NCBI GenBank assembly: GCA_034435615.1
Contig: DAOTWZ010000011.1
Span: 1-36,615 of the forward strand
Direction of reading: 5' to 3'
DNA length: 36,615 bases
From: H17-190 sp034435615
Lineage (GTDB): Bacteria; Chloroflexota; Dehalococcoidia; SM23-28-2; HRBIN24
Of this stretch, positions 24,082 through 31,654 are shown piece by piece; the stretch's first letter is position 1; each line of letters begins with the position of its first letter. The notes under the pieces are model-generated. The model saw only the letters and a program-made list of their open reading frames with translations, was not told the origin of the DNA and made no database searches. Made by a program: the position numbers and the translations under genes.

Positions 24082-24366
24082 ATGGCCGAGAGGTCCAGAC
24101 TGCGAGCGGTGGTCCGGGGACGTGTCCAGGGAGTGGGATTCCGTGACTTCGTCTGGCGGCGCGCTCGCTTCCTGGGCGTTGTCGGCTACGTGCGCAATCT
24201 GCCGGACGGCCGCTCCGTGGAGGTGGTGGCCGAGGGCGAGCGGGAGATGCTGGCCCAGCTCCTGGAATACCTCCAGGAGGGGCCACGTGGTGCTCGCGTC
24301 GACGGCCTGGACGTGGAGTGGAGCGAGCCCACCGACCGCTACACCAGCTTCAACATCGTCCTCTAG
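24082..24366 (+). CDS. acyP: Acylphosphatase
   Basis: 94 aa, the standard acylphosphatase size. It hydrolyses carboxyl-phosphate bonds such as acetyl phosphate. The signature VRGRVQGVGFRDFVWRRA carries the phosphate-binding loop and catalytic Arg (GFR), and GYVRNLPDGRSVEVVAEG contains the catalytic Asn in RNLPDG. The C-terminal Tyr in TDRYTSFNIV is also typical. It follows aroKB by 17 nt and is probably the last gene of the run; no link to the shikimate pathway is expected. Confidence 0.94.
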   Translation: MAERSRLRAVVRGRVQGVGFRDFVWRRARFLGVVGYVRNLPDGRSVEVVAEGEREMLAQLLEYLQEGPRGARVDGLDVEWSEPTDRYTSFNIVL

Positions 24367-24438
24367 CCGCACTTCGTCAGCGAGGCGCAGGCTGCCCGGG
24401 GCTGACAGGGTCGGCCGCCCGGGGGAGAGGAGGCAGGG

Positions 24439-25407
24439 ATGCTGGAGACCCGCTTCACGGCCCTGGTGGGATGTCCGGTGCCCCTCCAGCAGGCGGGAAT
24501 GGGAGGGGTAGCCGGCCCTGCGCTGGCGACCGCGGTAGCCAGGGCGGGCGCTCTGGGGATGCTGGGGGCGGCCAGCGTCCCCGCTGGCATCCTCGCCTCG
24601 TGGCTGGAGGAGATGCCCCGGGATGCCCCAGGAGCGGTGGGCGTCAACTTCCTGATGCCCTTCCTGGACCAGGACTGGACGCCCGTGGAGGTAGCGGCCT
24701 CCCGGGCGCGGGTGGTGGAGTTCTTCTACGGCTGGCCGGAGCCCGCTCTGGTCTCCCTGGTCCACCGCGGGGGAGCGCTGGCCTGCTGGCAGGTGGGCTC
24801 CCTGGCGGAAGCGGTGGCAGCGCAGGAGGCGGGCTGCGACTTCATCGTCGTCCAGGGAACGGAGGCAGGGGGACACGTGCGGGGTAGCGTCGGCCTGTTG
24901 CCCCTGCTCTGCCAGGTGGTGGAGTCGGTGCAGGTGCCGGTGGTGGCGGCTGGCGGCATCGGCACCGCCAGAGCAGCGGCGGCTGCGCTGGCCGCCGGCG
25001 CGGACGCCGTGCGGGTGGGGACGCGCTTCGTGGCCGCCAGCGAGGCGGATGCCCATCCCGCCTACGTGGCGGCGCTCCTGGCGGCCGGGCCGGAGGACAC
25101 CGTCCTCACCGAGGCCTTCTCCGTGGGCTGGCCGCACGCACCCCACCGCGTCCTCCGCTCCTGCATCCAGGCGGCGGAGGCCTTCGCCGGGGAGGTGGTG
25201 GGACAACTGGCCCTGGGAAATGCCCGGCTCCCCCTGCCCCGCTTCCACGTGGCGCCCCCTACGCGGGAGACCACCGGGGCTGTGGAGGCCATGGCCCTCT
25301 ACGCCGGGCAGTCGGTGGGGGGCGTGACGCGAACGCAGCCGGCGGGGGAGATCGTGCGGGAGCTGATGGAGGGGGCGGAGGCGCTGCTACGACGCTGGCA
25401 TGCCTGA
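24439..25407 (+). CDS. Nitronate monooxygenase-like FMN enzyme
   Basis: 322 aa, TIM-barrel 2-nitropropane dioxygenase/NMO fold. It shows the N-terminal PVPLQQAGMGGVAGP flavin-binding start, VGVNFLMPF near residue 65-73, GCDFIVVQGTEAGGHVRG near 135-152 with the conserved His, PVVAAGGIGTARAAAAALAAGADAVRVGTRF (FMN-phosphate site), and a C-terminal YAGQSVGGV. NMOs oxidise propionate-3-nitronate and related nitronates, but the family also contains enoyl-ACP reductase-like members, so the substrate is open. GAGGAGGCAGGG precedes the ATG. It converges with the moeA transcription unit. Confidence 0.88.
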   Translation: MLETRFTALVGCPVPLQQAGMGGVAGPALATAVARAGALGMLGAASVPAGILASWLEEMPRDAPGAVGVNFLMPFLDQDWTPVEVAASRARVVEFFYGWPEPALVSLVHRGGALACWQVGSLAEAVAAQEAGCDFIVVQGTEAGGHVRGSVGLLPLLCQVVESVQVPVVAAGGIGTARAAAAALAAGADAVRVGTRFVAASEADAHPAYVAALLAAGPEDTVLTEAFSVGWPHAPHRVLRSCIQAAEAFAGEVVGQLALGNARLPLPRFHVAPPTRETTGAVEAMALYAGQSVGGVTRTQPAGEIVRELMEGAEALLRRWHA

Positions 25408-25425
25408 GGAGGCGGCCTTCCTCAG
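25404..25425. terminator. Small stem-loop spanning two convergent stops
   Basis: CTGAGGA (25404-25410), an 8-nt loop and TCCTCAG (25419-25425). It covers the stop of the NMO-like gene and the restored stop of the frameshifted minus-strand gene. It has no T tract, so it would be a weak terminator at best. Confidence 0.35.
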
Positions 25426-25641
25426 CGGGAGCGGTCTTCGTCCCGCCAGCGGACGGTGAGCCTGATCTCCCGGGCGTCCTCGCCCCCCTTGAGGACGCTC
25501 ACCATACCCCGGGACGGTGGCGGCCAGCACCTGTCGCACGAAGGGGGCCAGGGGCAGGGAACGGCCGTTCACTTCCAGCTCCACATCCGGCACCTCTGCC
25601 TCACGGTCAGCCGGCCCGCCAGCGTCCGAGCGGCGGCTCAT
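25422..25641 (-). pseudogene. Small moeA-coupled gene with a one-base frameshift
   Basis: The ATG (25641-25639) overlaps the moeA stop as ATGA, so the gene is translationally coupled. The first 46 or so codons read VPDVELEVNGRSLPLAPFV, a beta-strand then helix. At the C/G run 25507-25513 the frame must slip by one base to continue sensibly as GMVSVLKGGEDAREIRLTVRW, ending at TGA 25424-25422. Total length 220 nt is 73 codons plus one base. Without the slip the frame runs into the opposite gene with unstructured Pro/Gly/Arg-rich text. The corrected protein is about 72 aa with no catalytic motif I recognise. The indel could be real or a sequencing/assembly error in the run. Confidence 0.65.
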
Positions 25642-26966
25642 ACCTCGCTCCCGGCCTCAGCGTGGTCCTGGGCCAGGAAGGCGGGCTCCGTCCCCCACTC
25701 CTCGCCGTGGCTCCAGTCCAGCATGATGACCTCTATCTCTTCCCCCGGCTCCACCACCTGACGGCCCGGCGGGATGTAGGTCAGGGCGTTGGCGTAGGCC
25801 AGGGAGGTCAGAATGCCCGAGCCCTGGGGCCCCGTGAGATAGGCATGGTAGCGCCCGTCCTCCAGGGTGACGCGGCAGCGGGCCAGAAAGGCCCGGTCCG
25901 GGCTGTTGTTGTGGATGCGGTCACGGGCGATGGCCGTCAGCCGGGGACGGCGGAAGTCCCGCTTCCCCATCATCTTCAGGAGGGCAGGCCGGCCGAAAAG
26001 CTCAAAGGTGACGACGGCGCTGACCGGGTTCCCTGGCAGGCCGATGTGGGGGACGCGCCGCTCCCCCTGGTAGAAGCAGCCAAAGGCCAGGGGCTTCCCT
26101 GGCTTCATGGCCACCGTCCAGAAGTCTATCTCCCCCTCCTGGGCCAGCACCTCTTTGACCACGTCGTAGTAGCCCCGAGAGACGCCGGCGGAGGTGATGA
26201 CCAGGTCAGCCTCCAGGGCTCGTCGCAGCTTGGCCCTGAGGGCGGAGACCCTGTCCTTGGCGATGCCCAGAAGGCGAGGTACACCTCCGTAGCGGAGGAC
26301 GAGGGCGCCCAGGCTGTAGGCGTTGGCATCGTATATCTGGTGGGCTGCCTTGGGCCGGCCCACGGGGGCCAGTTCGTCCCCCGTGGAGAGGATGGCCACC
26401 ACGGGACGGCGGACCACCCTGACGGTAGCCCGTCCCAGTGAGGCCAGGACACCTATCTCCGAGGGCCTGAGGACGATGCCCGCCCGCAGTACCGTCTGAC
26501 CCCGAGCTATGTCCTCGCCGGCTGGACGGATGTTGGCGCCCGGGCTGGCCTCCTTGAAGATACGGACAGTGCGCGTGCGCAGGCGCCGCGCCCCCGTGGG
26601 CGTCTCCTGGAACGGCTCGTCCGTCTCCTCAAAGGGGACTACGGCGTCGGCCCCCCGGGGGATGGGAGCGCCGGTCATGATGCGCACCGCCGTCCCTGGC
26701 GTCACCTCGCCTGGGTAGACATAGCCGGCCGCCACCTCGCCTATCACCTTCAGCTCCACGGGGCGCTCTGGCGAGGCCCCGGCGGTGTCGACCGCCCGCA
26801 CGGCGTAGCCGTCCATGGCGCTGTTGTCCAGCGGTGGAATATCGAAGGGTGACTGCACGTCCTCCGCCAGCACCTGGCCCAGGGCCTCCAGGATGGGCCG
26901 CTCCTCCGGCTCCAGGACGTCCACGTAGCCCAGGATACGCTCCAGCGCCTCATCGATGCTCAGCAT
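25638..26966 (-). CDS. moeA: Molybdopterin molybdotransferase MoeA
   Basis: 442 aa, slightly longer than E. coli MoeA. It inserts molybdate into adenylylated molybdopterin. It shows LDNSAMDGYAVRA near residues 46-58, GEVAAGYVYPGEV, PGTAVRIMTGAPIPRGADAVVPFE, ILSTGDELAPVG (MoCF-domain substrate loop), ITSAGVSRGYYD, VAMKPGKPLAFGCF, and GLPGNPVSAVVTFELF. The last 80 residues form the MoeA C-terminal beta domain. ATG 26966 is adopted because the frame begins there with typical MLSIDEALERIL; a ribosome site is weak. A MoeA implies molybdoenzymes elsewhere in the genome. The next, coupled gene is the small frameshifted one. Confidence 0.96.
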   Translation of the reverse strand: MLSIDEALERILGYVDVLEPEERPILEALGQVLAEDVQSPFDIPPLDNSAMDGYAVRAVDTAGASPERPVELKVIGEVAAGYVYPGEVTPGTAVRIMTGAPIPRGADAVVPFEETDEPFQETPTGARRLRTRTVRIFKEASPGANIRPAGEDIARGQTVLRAGIVLRPSEIGVLASLGRATVRVVRRPVVAILSTGDELAPVGRPKAAHQIYDANAYSLGALVLRYGGVPRLLGIAKDRVSALRAKLRRALEADLVITSAGVSRGYYDVVKEVLAQEGEIDFWTVAMKPGKPLAFGCFYQGERRVPHIGLPGNPVSAVVTFELFGRPALLKMMGKRDFRRPRLTAIARDRIHNNSPDRAFLARCRVTLEDGRYHAYLTGPQGSGILTSLAYANALTYIPPGRQVVEPGEEIEVIMLDWSHGEEWGTEPAFLAQDHAEAGSEV

Positions 26967-26994
26967 CGTGCCTCACGCTCCCGCAGGGAAAGAA

Positions 26995-27020
26995 ATGGTG
27001 GCGCTCCCACGCGCCACCAT
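26995..27020 (-). terminator. Hairpin after the RAM-domain gene
   Basis: Perfect 10-bp stem ATGGTGGCGC / GCGCCACCAT with loop of six bases, followed on the minus strand by TTCTTTCCC. It is best read as the terminator of the 27045-27296 gene. A TGC-TACAAT (minus strand, 27027-27019 region) just before it could instead be an extended -10 for moeA, with the hairpin in its leader; the sequence alone does not decide. Confidence 0.6.
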
Positions 27021-27044
27021 TGTAGCATCCGGCCTGTCCGGGCC

Positions 27045-27296
27045 CTAGCTCAACCGCACCACCAGGCAAGTGGTAGTGCGCTGGACGCCGTCCACCTGCT
27101 GGATGCCCTCGGTAATGGCCCGCCCCAGCTTGTCCAGGTCTTCCGACTCCAGAAGGGCGATGACGTCGTAAGGGCCGGTGACGGCGTCCACGGCCACCAC
27201 GCGTGCGTCTACCAGGTTGAGCTTCTGGACGCCGTCGGCCACTCCCTTGGCCTTCCCCACCGCCGCCTCGATGAGGACGTAAGCCCGCATCGCCAT
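27045..27296 (-). CDS. Stand-alone Lrp/AsnC ligand-binding (RAM) domain protein
   Basis: 83 aa, equal to just the C-terminal effector-binding domain of Lrp/AsnC regulators, with no DNA-binding helix-turn-helix. The beta-alpha-beta pattern is clear: AYVLIEAAVGKAKGVADGV, VDARVVAVDAVTGPYDVIALLES (the typical TG-x-YD turn), then ITEGIQQVDGVQRTTTCLVV. Such stand-alone domains form oligomers and bind amino acids; some are thought to modulate partner regulators. ATG 27296 has GAGGAGGG eight bases upstream. It is transcribed from its own TTGACA promoter, divergent from pheST. Confidence 0.9.
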   Translation of the reverse strand: MAMRAYVLIEAAVGKAKGVADGVQKLNLVDARVVAVDAVTGPYDVIALLESEDLDKLGRAITEGIQQVDGVQRTTTCLVVRLS

Positions 27297-27337
27297 CGCC
27301 AGTCCCTCCTCGGAGATGAAAATGGCTAGTCGCCGTC

Positions 27338-27365
27338 ATGATAGCGCCGGGGAACACCCTGTCAA
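27338..27365 (-). promoter_or_regulatory. Promoter of the RAM-domain gene
   Basis: TTGACA (27365-27360), a 16-bp spacer and TATCAT (27343-27338), a close sigma70-type match. Transcription would start near 27331, giving a leader of about 35 nt that carries the ribosome site. Confidence 0.65.
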
Positions 27366-27385
27366 GATGGCGCGGGCGCTCCGAG

Positions 27386-27415
27386 TTGACCTAGGAAGGG
27401 GGAGCGTTCCATAAT
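27386..27415 (+). promoter_or_regulatory. Promoter of pheST
   Basis: TTGACC (27386-27391), an 18-bp spacer and CATAAT (27410-27415). Transcription would start near 27422, about 11 nt before the pheS ATG. Its -35 lies 20 bp from the -35 of the divergent RAM-domain gene. Confidence 0.6.
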
Positions 27416-27432
27416 GGCCCGGAGCCCCCTTC

Positions 27433-28482
27433 ATGATGTCCTCCATAGCAGAGGAGCTAGAGTCTATAGACCGGGAGGCCAGGACGGCGCTGGCCGAGGC
27501 CACCGAGGAGGGCCAGCTGGAGTCCTGGTGGCAGCAGTTCCTGGGCAGACGGGGACGTCTCACCCAGGTGCTGCGCAGCCTGCCCTCGCTCCCCCTGGAG
27601 GAGAGACGGCAGGTGGGCGCCCGCGCCAACGCCCTCAAAGAGGCGTTGCAGGCCGCCTACGAGGAGCGTCGCGCCCATCTGGAGCGGGCGCGCCTCGCCC
27701 GGGAGGTGGCCCAGGCCCAACTGGACGTGAGCCTCCCCGGTCGGCCTCTCCCCGTCGGCCGGCTGCACCCCATCACCCAGACACTGCGGGACATCCTGGC
27801 CTGCTTCCAGAGCATGGGCTTCCAGGTGGTGGAAGGGCCAGAGGTGGAGTGGGACTACTACAACTTCGAGGCGCTCCTCATACCCAAAGACCACCCGGCC
27901 CGGGACATGTGGGCCACCCTCTGGGTGGACTACGAGCGGGACGGCGAGCGGCCCATGCTCCTGCGCACCCATACCTCCCCCAACCAGGTGCGCTACATGG
28001 AGCGCCACCAGCCACCCATACGTATCGTCTCCCCCGGGCGGTGCTACCGTTACGAGGCCACGGACCCCACCCATGAGTGGATGCTCACCCAGGTAGAGGT
28101 GCTGGCCGTGGACGAAGGGATCAGCATGGCCGACCTGAAGGGGACGCTGGCCGACTTCGCCCGCCGCATCTTCGGCGCCGAGCGGCAGGTCCGCTTCCGG
28201 TGCGAGTATTACCCCTTCGTGGAGCCAGGGATGGACGTCCTCATAGACTGCTTCCAGTGCCGCGGCGAGGGCTGCCGCACCTGCGGCTACACGGGCTGGA
28301 TAGAGATCCTGGGCTCCGGCATGGTCCACCCCCAGATCTTGGCCAACGTGGGCTATGACCCCGAGCGCTACACTGGCTTCGCCGCCGGGCTGGGCGTGGA
28401 ACGGATCGCCATGCTCCGTCACGGCATCGACGACATCCGCCTCTTCTATCAGAACGACCTGCGTTTCCTGGAGCAGTTCTAG
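27433..28482 (+). CDS. pheS: Phenylalanine--tRNA ligase alpha subunit
   Basis: 349 aa. Residues 1-100 are the N-terminal coiled-coil that contacts tRNA (ELESIDREARTALAEA, WWQQFLGRRGRLTQVL). The class II catalytic core follows: GRLHPITQTLRDILACFQSMGFQVVEGPEVEWDYYNFEALLIPKDHPARDMWATLWV (motif 1 region), then LLRTHTSPNQVRYME, RCYRYEATDPTHEWMLTQVE (motif 2), and GFAAGLGVERIAMLRHGIDDIR (motif 3). A four-cysteine cluster (CFQC...GCRTC) precedes WIEILGSGMVHP, also seen in other members. ATGATG at 27433 leaves the exact start open by one codon. It forms the alpha2-beta2 enzyme with PheT. Confidence 0.97.
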   Translation: MMSSIAEELESIDREARTALAEATEEGQLESWWQQFLGRRGRLTQVLRSLPSLPLEERRQVGARANALKEALQAAYEERRAHLERARLAREVAQAQLDVSLPGRPLPVGRLHPITQTLRDILACFQSMGFQVVEGPEVEWDYYNFEALLIPKDHPARDMWATLWVDYERDGERPMLLRTHTSPNQVRYMERHQPPIRIVSPGRCYRYEATDPTHEWMLTQVEVLAVDEGISMADLKGTLADFARRIFGAERQVRFRCEYYPFVEPGMDVLIDCFQCRGEGCRTCGYTGWIEILGSGMVHPQILANVGYDPERYTGFAAGLGVERIAMLRHGIDDIRLFYQNDLRFLEQF

Positions 28483-28493
28483 AGGTCCCGACC

Positions 28494-30893
28494 ATGCGAG
28501 TGCCCCTCAGCTGGCTCGCCGAGTACGTCGACATCGTCCTCCCCGTGGAGGAGCTGGCCCAGCGCCTGACCGACGCCGGCCTGGAGGTGGCCGATATCGT
28601 CAAGGGGGGCGAGTGGCAGAACGTCTTTGTGGGCCAGGTGGTGGAGCTGCGGCCCCACCCCAACGCCGACCGTCTCACCCTGGCCACCGTGGAGCTGGGC
28701 GGCGAGCGGTGGACGGTGGTCTGTGGCGCCCCCAACGTAGCCGTGGGCCAGAAGGTGCCCTTCGCCAAGGAGGGGGCTACCCTCATCGACGCCCGCACCG
28801 GCCAGCCCACCACCCTGCGCCGGGCCGTCATCCGCGGCGTCGAATCGGCGGGGATGATCTGCTCCGAGAGAGAGCTGGGCATCTCCGACGACCACAGCGG
28901 CATCATGGTCCTCCCGCCGGACGCCCCCGTGGGCGTCCCCCTGTCCCGCTATCTGGGAGAGACCGTCCTGGAGTTCGAGATACGGCCCAACCGGCCAGAT
29001 GCCCTCTCCATACTGGGCATCGCCCGGGAGGTGGCCGCCCTCACCGGCCAGTCCGTCCGGGAGCCCCCGCTGGACTACCCGGAGGCCGGCCCGCCCGTCC
29101 AGGGCCGGGCTACGGTTCAGATAGCGGCGCCCGATCTGTGTCCCCGCTACGTTGCCGCCCTGGTGGAGGGAGTCACCATCGGCCCCTCCCCCGAGTGGAT
29201 GCAGCGCCGCCTCACGGCAGCCGGCCTCCGCCCTATCAATAACGTAGTCGACATAACGAACTATGTGATGCTGGAGATGGGGCAGCCCCTCCATGCCTTC
29301 GACTTCCACAAGCTGGTGGGAGGACGGATAGAGGTGCGAAGAGCGCGCCAGGGGGAGCGGCTCCTTCTCCTGGACGGGACGGAGGCCCGCCTCACGCCCG
29401 AGATGCTGGTCATCGCCGATGGGGAGCGCCCCGTGGCCATCGCCGGGGTGATGGGGGGCGCCAACTCGGAGGTGGACGAGTCCACCACGGTGGTGTTGCT
29501 GGAGTCGGCCAACTTCCACGGCCCCAGCGTCCGCCGTACCGCCCAGTCCCTGAAGCTCCGCACCGAGGCCTCACACCGGTTCGAGAAGGGGCTGAGCCGC
29601 TTTCTGCCGCTGCCGGCCGCTCGCCGCGCCCTCCGTCTCATGGCGGAGCTGTGCGGTGGCAGCGTGGCCCAGGGGGTCATAGACCTCTTCCCGGGCAAGC
29701 AGAAGGAGGTGCGGGTCACCGTCAGCCGTCAACGCCTGGCCCGCGTCCTGGGCATAGACCTCCACCCCAGCCAGGTGCGCCAGACGCTGGGCGCCCTCGG
29801 CTTCTCCACCCGCTGGACGCCTCCCGATACCTACGTGGTCCGCGTCCCTTACTGGCGGACGGACATCCGTATCGCCGACGACGTGGCGGAGGAGCTGGCC
29901 CGCATCAGCGGCTACGACCGTCTCCCCGTCCGCCCCCTGAGCGGCCCCATACCGCCGCCCGAGCCCTCGCCCCTGCGAGAGCTACGGGAGAGGGTGCGGG
30001 ATGCCCTGGCCGCCATCGGCCTCCAGGAGGTCATCAACTATCCCCTGAGCGATTACGATACCCTGGCCAGCGTTCTCTCCGAGGAGGAGCTGAGGGCCCA
30101 CCCGCCGCTGCGTCTGGCCAACCCCATGAGCCGGGAGCTGGAATACCTGCGCACCACCCTGCGGGCGGGGCTGTTGCGCACCCTGGCCCGCAACCAGCGG
30201 GTCCGCCCCGGCGTCGTCTCCCTCTACGAAGTGGGACGCGTCTTCCTCTCCCAGCCCGACGACCTCCCCCGCGAGGTGGAGATAGCGGCTATTATCATGG
30301 CCGGGCCCAAGCCCGGCCGCTGGGGCCAGCCCTCGGAAGAGGCCATCGACTTCTTCGATGCCAAGGCCTGCCTGGAGTCCCTCTTCCTGCGCCTGGGCCT
30401 GACGGCCGACTTCCTGCCGGGCGAGCACCCGGCCTTTCTGCCGGGGCGGCTGGCCGTGGTCCAGGTAGCGGGGCAGTCGGCGGGCCTGCTGGGGCAGTTG
30501 CACCCGCGTCTGGTCTCCCGCTTCGAGGCGAACGGCGAGGTCTACTACGGCGAGCTCGACCTGGAGACGCTCCTCCCCCACGTGCCGGCGTTGCGGCGCT
30601 ATCGTCCCGTCTCCCGCTTCCCGCCGGTCCGGGAAGACCTGGCCATCGTGGTGGACGAGGGGGTGCCGGCAGCCCGGGCCAGGGCCATCATCGAGGAGGT
30701 GCCGCTGGTGGCCAGGGCGGAGCTGTTCGACGTCTACACGGGGCCGCCAGTGCCGCCGGGCAAGAAGTCCCTGGCCTTCGCCCTCTCCTTCCAGGCCCTG
30801 GACCACACCCCCACCGACGACGAGGTGGCGCGCGCCCGCTCTCTCATCGTCCAGAGGCTACGGGAGCGTCTGGGCGCCGTCCTGCGGGGCTGA
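28494..30893 (+). CDS. pheT: Phenylalanine--tRNA ligase beta subunit
   Basis: 799 aa, full length. In order: N-terminal domain (RVPLSWLAEYVDI), EMAP-like tRNA-binding domain at about 40-150 (VELRPHPNADRLTLATVELGG, VVCGAPNVAVGQKVPFAKEGA), B3/B4 editing domain with PINNVVDITNYVMLEMGQPLHAFD, B5 domain (residues about 405-475), catalytic-like core (LRERVRDALAAIGLQEVINYPL), and the C-terminal FDX-ACB anticodon-binding domain (YRPVSRFPPVREDLAIVVDEG, SLAFALSFQALDHTPTDDEV). It follows pheS by 11 nt and ends facing rplT. Confidence 0.97.
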   Translation: MRVPLSWLAEYVDIVLPVEELAQRLTDAGLEVADIVKGGEWQNVFVGQVVELRPHPNADRLTLATVELGGERWTVVCGAPNVAVGQKVPFAKEGATLIDARTGQPTTLRRAVIRGVESAGMICSERELGISDDHSGIMVLPPDAPVGVPLSRYLGETVLEFEIRPNRPDALSILGIAREVAALTGQSVREPPLDYPEAGPPVQGRATVQIAAPDLCPRYVAALVEGVTIGPSPEWMQRRLTAAGLRPINNVVDITNYVMLEMGQPLHAFDFHKLVGGRIEVRRARQGERLLLLDGTEARLTPEMLVIADGERPVAIAGVMGGANSEVDESTTVVLLESANFHGPSVRRTAQSLKLRTEASHRFEKGLSRFLPLPAARRALRLMAELCGGSVAQGVIDLFPGKQKEVRVTVSRQRLARVLGIDLHPSQVRQTLGALGFSTRWTPPDTYVVRVPYWRTDIRIADDVAEELARISGYDRLPVRPLSGPIPPPEPSPLRELRERVRDALAAIGLQEVINYPLSDYDTLASVLSEEELRAHPPLRLANPMSRELEYLRTTLRAGLLRTLARNQRVRPGVVSLYEVGRVFLSQPDDLPREVEIAAIIMAGPKPGRWGQPSEEAIDFFDAKACLESLFLRLGLTADFLPGEHPAFLPGRLAVVQVAGQSAGLLGQLHPRLVSRFEANGEVYYGELDLETLLPHVPALRRYRPVSRFPPVREDLAIVVDEGVPAARARAIIEEVPLVARAELFDVYTGPPVPPGKKSLAFALSFQALDHTPTDDEVARARSLIVQRLRERLGAVLRG

Positions 30894-30897
30894 ACGA

Positions 30898-30966
30898 GCA
30901 GCTACCCGCCGGAGGACGATGCCCCCTGCAGGGAGTGGTCAGACGGTGTCTAGCTGCCCTGCAGGG
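30898..30966. repeat. Inverted repeats between convergent pheT and rplT
   Basis: GCAGCTA (30898-30904) pairs with TAGCTGC (30951-30957), and the palindrome CCCTGCAGGG occurs at 30924-30933 and again at 30957-30966, the second copy inside the last rplT codons. Together they could fold into a structured end for both transcripts, but there is no T tract. Confidence 0.4.
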
Positions 30967-31312
30967 CCGCCCTGGCCTGGTCAACTACCCGGGCGAAGGC
31001 CTCCGGCTCTTTGACGGCCAGGTCGGCCAGCACCTTTCGGTCCAGCTCTATGTTGGCCTCCTTGAGGCCGTGCATGAGCTGGCTATAGGAGAGGCCGTGG
31101 AGCCTCGCCGCGGCATTGATGCGGGCTATCCAGAGTCTTCGGAACTGTCCCTTGCGGTCCCGGCGGTGCTCGTAGGCATACTGCAGGGCGTGGATGAGAG
31201 ACTCCCGCGCCCGCTTGTAGAGACGGTGTCGCACACTGCGGTGGCCCTTGGTCTGGGCCAGGACCTTCTTGTGACGTCGGTGCTTGGTGACGCCGCGCTT
31301 TACCCTCGCCAA
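30950..31312 (-). CDS. rplT: Large ribosomal subunit protein bL20
   Basis: 120 aa, normal L20 length. It binds 23S rRNA early in 50S assembly. ARVKRGVTKHRRHKKVL, RHRLYKRARESLIHALQYAYEHRRDRKGQFRRLWIARINAAARLHGLSYSQLMHGLKEANIELDRKVLADLAV is the family sequence throughout; only short pieces are needed for identity. The start is TTG (31312-31310), with GGGAGGGTAAG upstream; there is no ATG or GTG at the conserved start. L20 autoregulates its operon in several bacteria, and the 108-nt gap before it contains a perfect palindrome. Confidence 0.97.
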   Translation of the reverse strand: MARVKRGVTKHRRHKKVLAQTKGHRSVRHRLYKRARESLIHALQYAYEHRRDRKGQFRRLWIARINAAARLHGLSYSQLMHGLKEANIELDRKVLADLAVKEPEAFARVVDQARAALQGS

Positions 31313-31351
31313 GTTCTCTTACCCTCCCGCGTCCATCGTCTCGCCTTCGGC

Positions 31352-31367
31352 AGGCGGGGCCCCGCCT
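31352..31367. repeat. 16-bp perfect palindrome in the rpmI-rplT gap
   Basis: AGGCGGGG directly followed by CCCCGCCT, in the 108-nt gap between rpmI and rplT. As RNA it would base-pair strongly around a few opened central bases. A role in L20 feedback is inference. Confidence 0.45.
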
Positions 31368-31420
31368 CTGACCGTGCCGGTCTTAGAGTAGACGTGCGCC
31401 GCCCCCTCCGGGCGCCGCCG

Positions 31421-31636
31421 TCAGCCGTTGTAGGGCATGAGGCGCCGCAGCCGGGGCACATCGGCTTCGGCCACGGGCAGCTTCTGCGAGATCTGCCGCA
31501 GGGTGGCCGGCCGCTTCTTGCGGTGGAGGTGGCTGGCATGCCCCTTGCGCCGCAGCAGCTTGCGCTTGCCGGTCACGTAAAACCGGTCCTTGGCCCCGGA
31601 GTGGGTCTTCAGCTTGTACTTCTTCAGCTTGGACAA
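31421..31636 (-). CDS. rpmI: Large ribosomal subunit protein bL35
   Basis: 71 aa. Basic throughout, with the L35 pattern KLKKYKLKTHSGAKDRFYVTG near the N-terminus, then KLLRRKGHASHLHRKKRP and a C-terminal LRRLMPY. The start is TTG (31636-31634) with GGTGGGGGA upstream; no ATG lies at the conserved start. It is the middle gene of infC-rpmI-rplT, 18 nt after infC. Confidence 0.94.
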   Translation of the reverse strand: MSKLKKYKLKTHSGAKDRFYVTGKRKLLRRKGHASHLHRKKRPATLRQISQKLPVAEADVPRLRRLMPYNG

Positions 31637-31654
31637 CGTCCCCCACCTTGTGAC

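Noticed and set aside
22244..24286. 680-codon open frame on the minus strand opposite aroC/aroKB
   Set aside because: Shadow of high-GC codon bias; the plus strand carries clear AroK and AroB motifs, and the minus frame is low-complexity Gly/Ala/Arg/Pro text.
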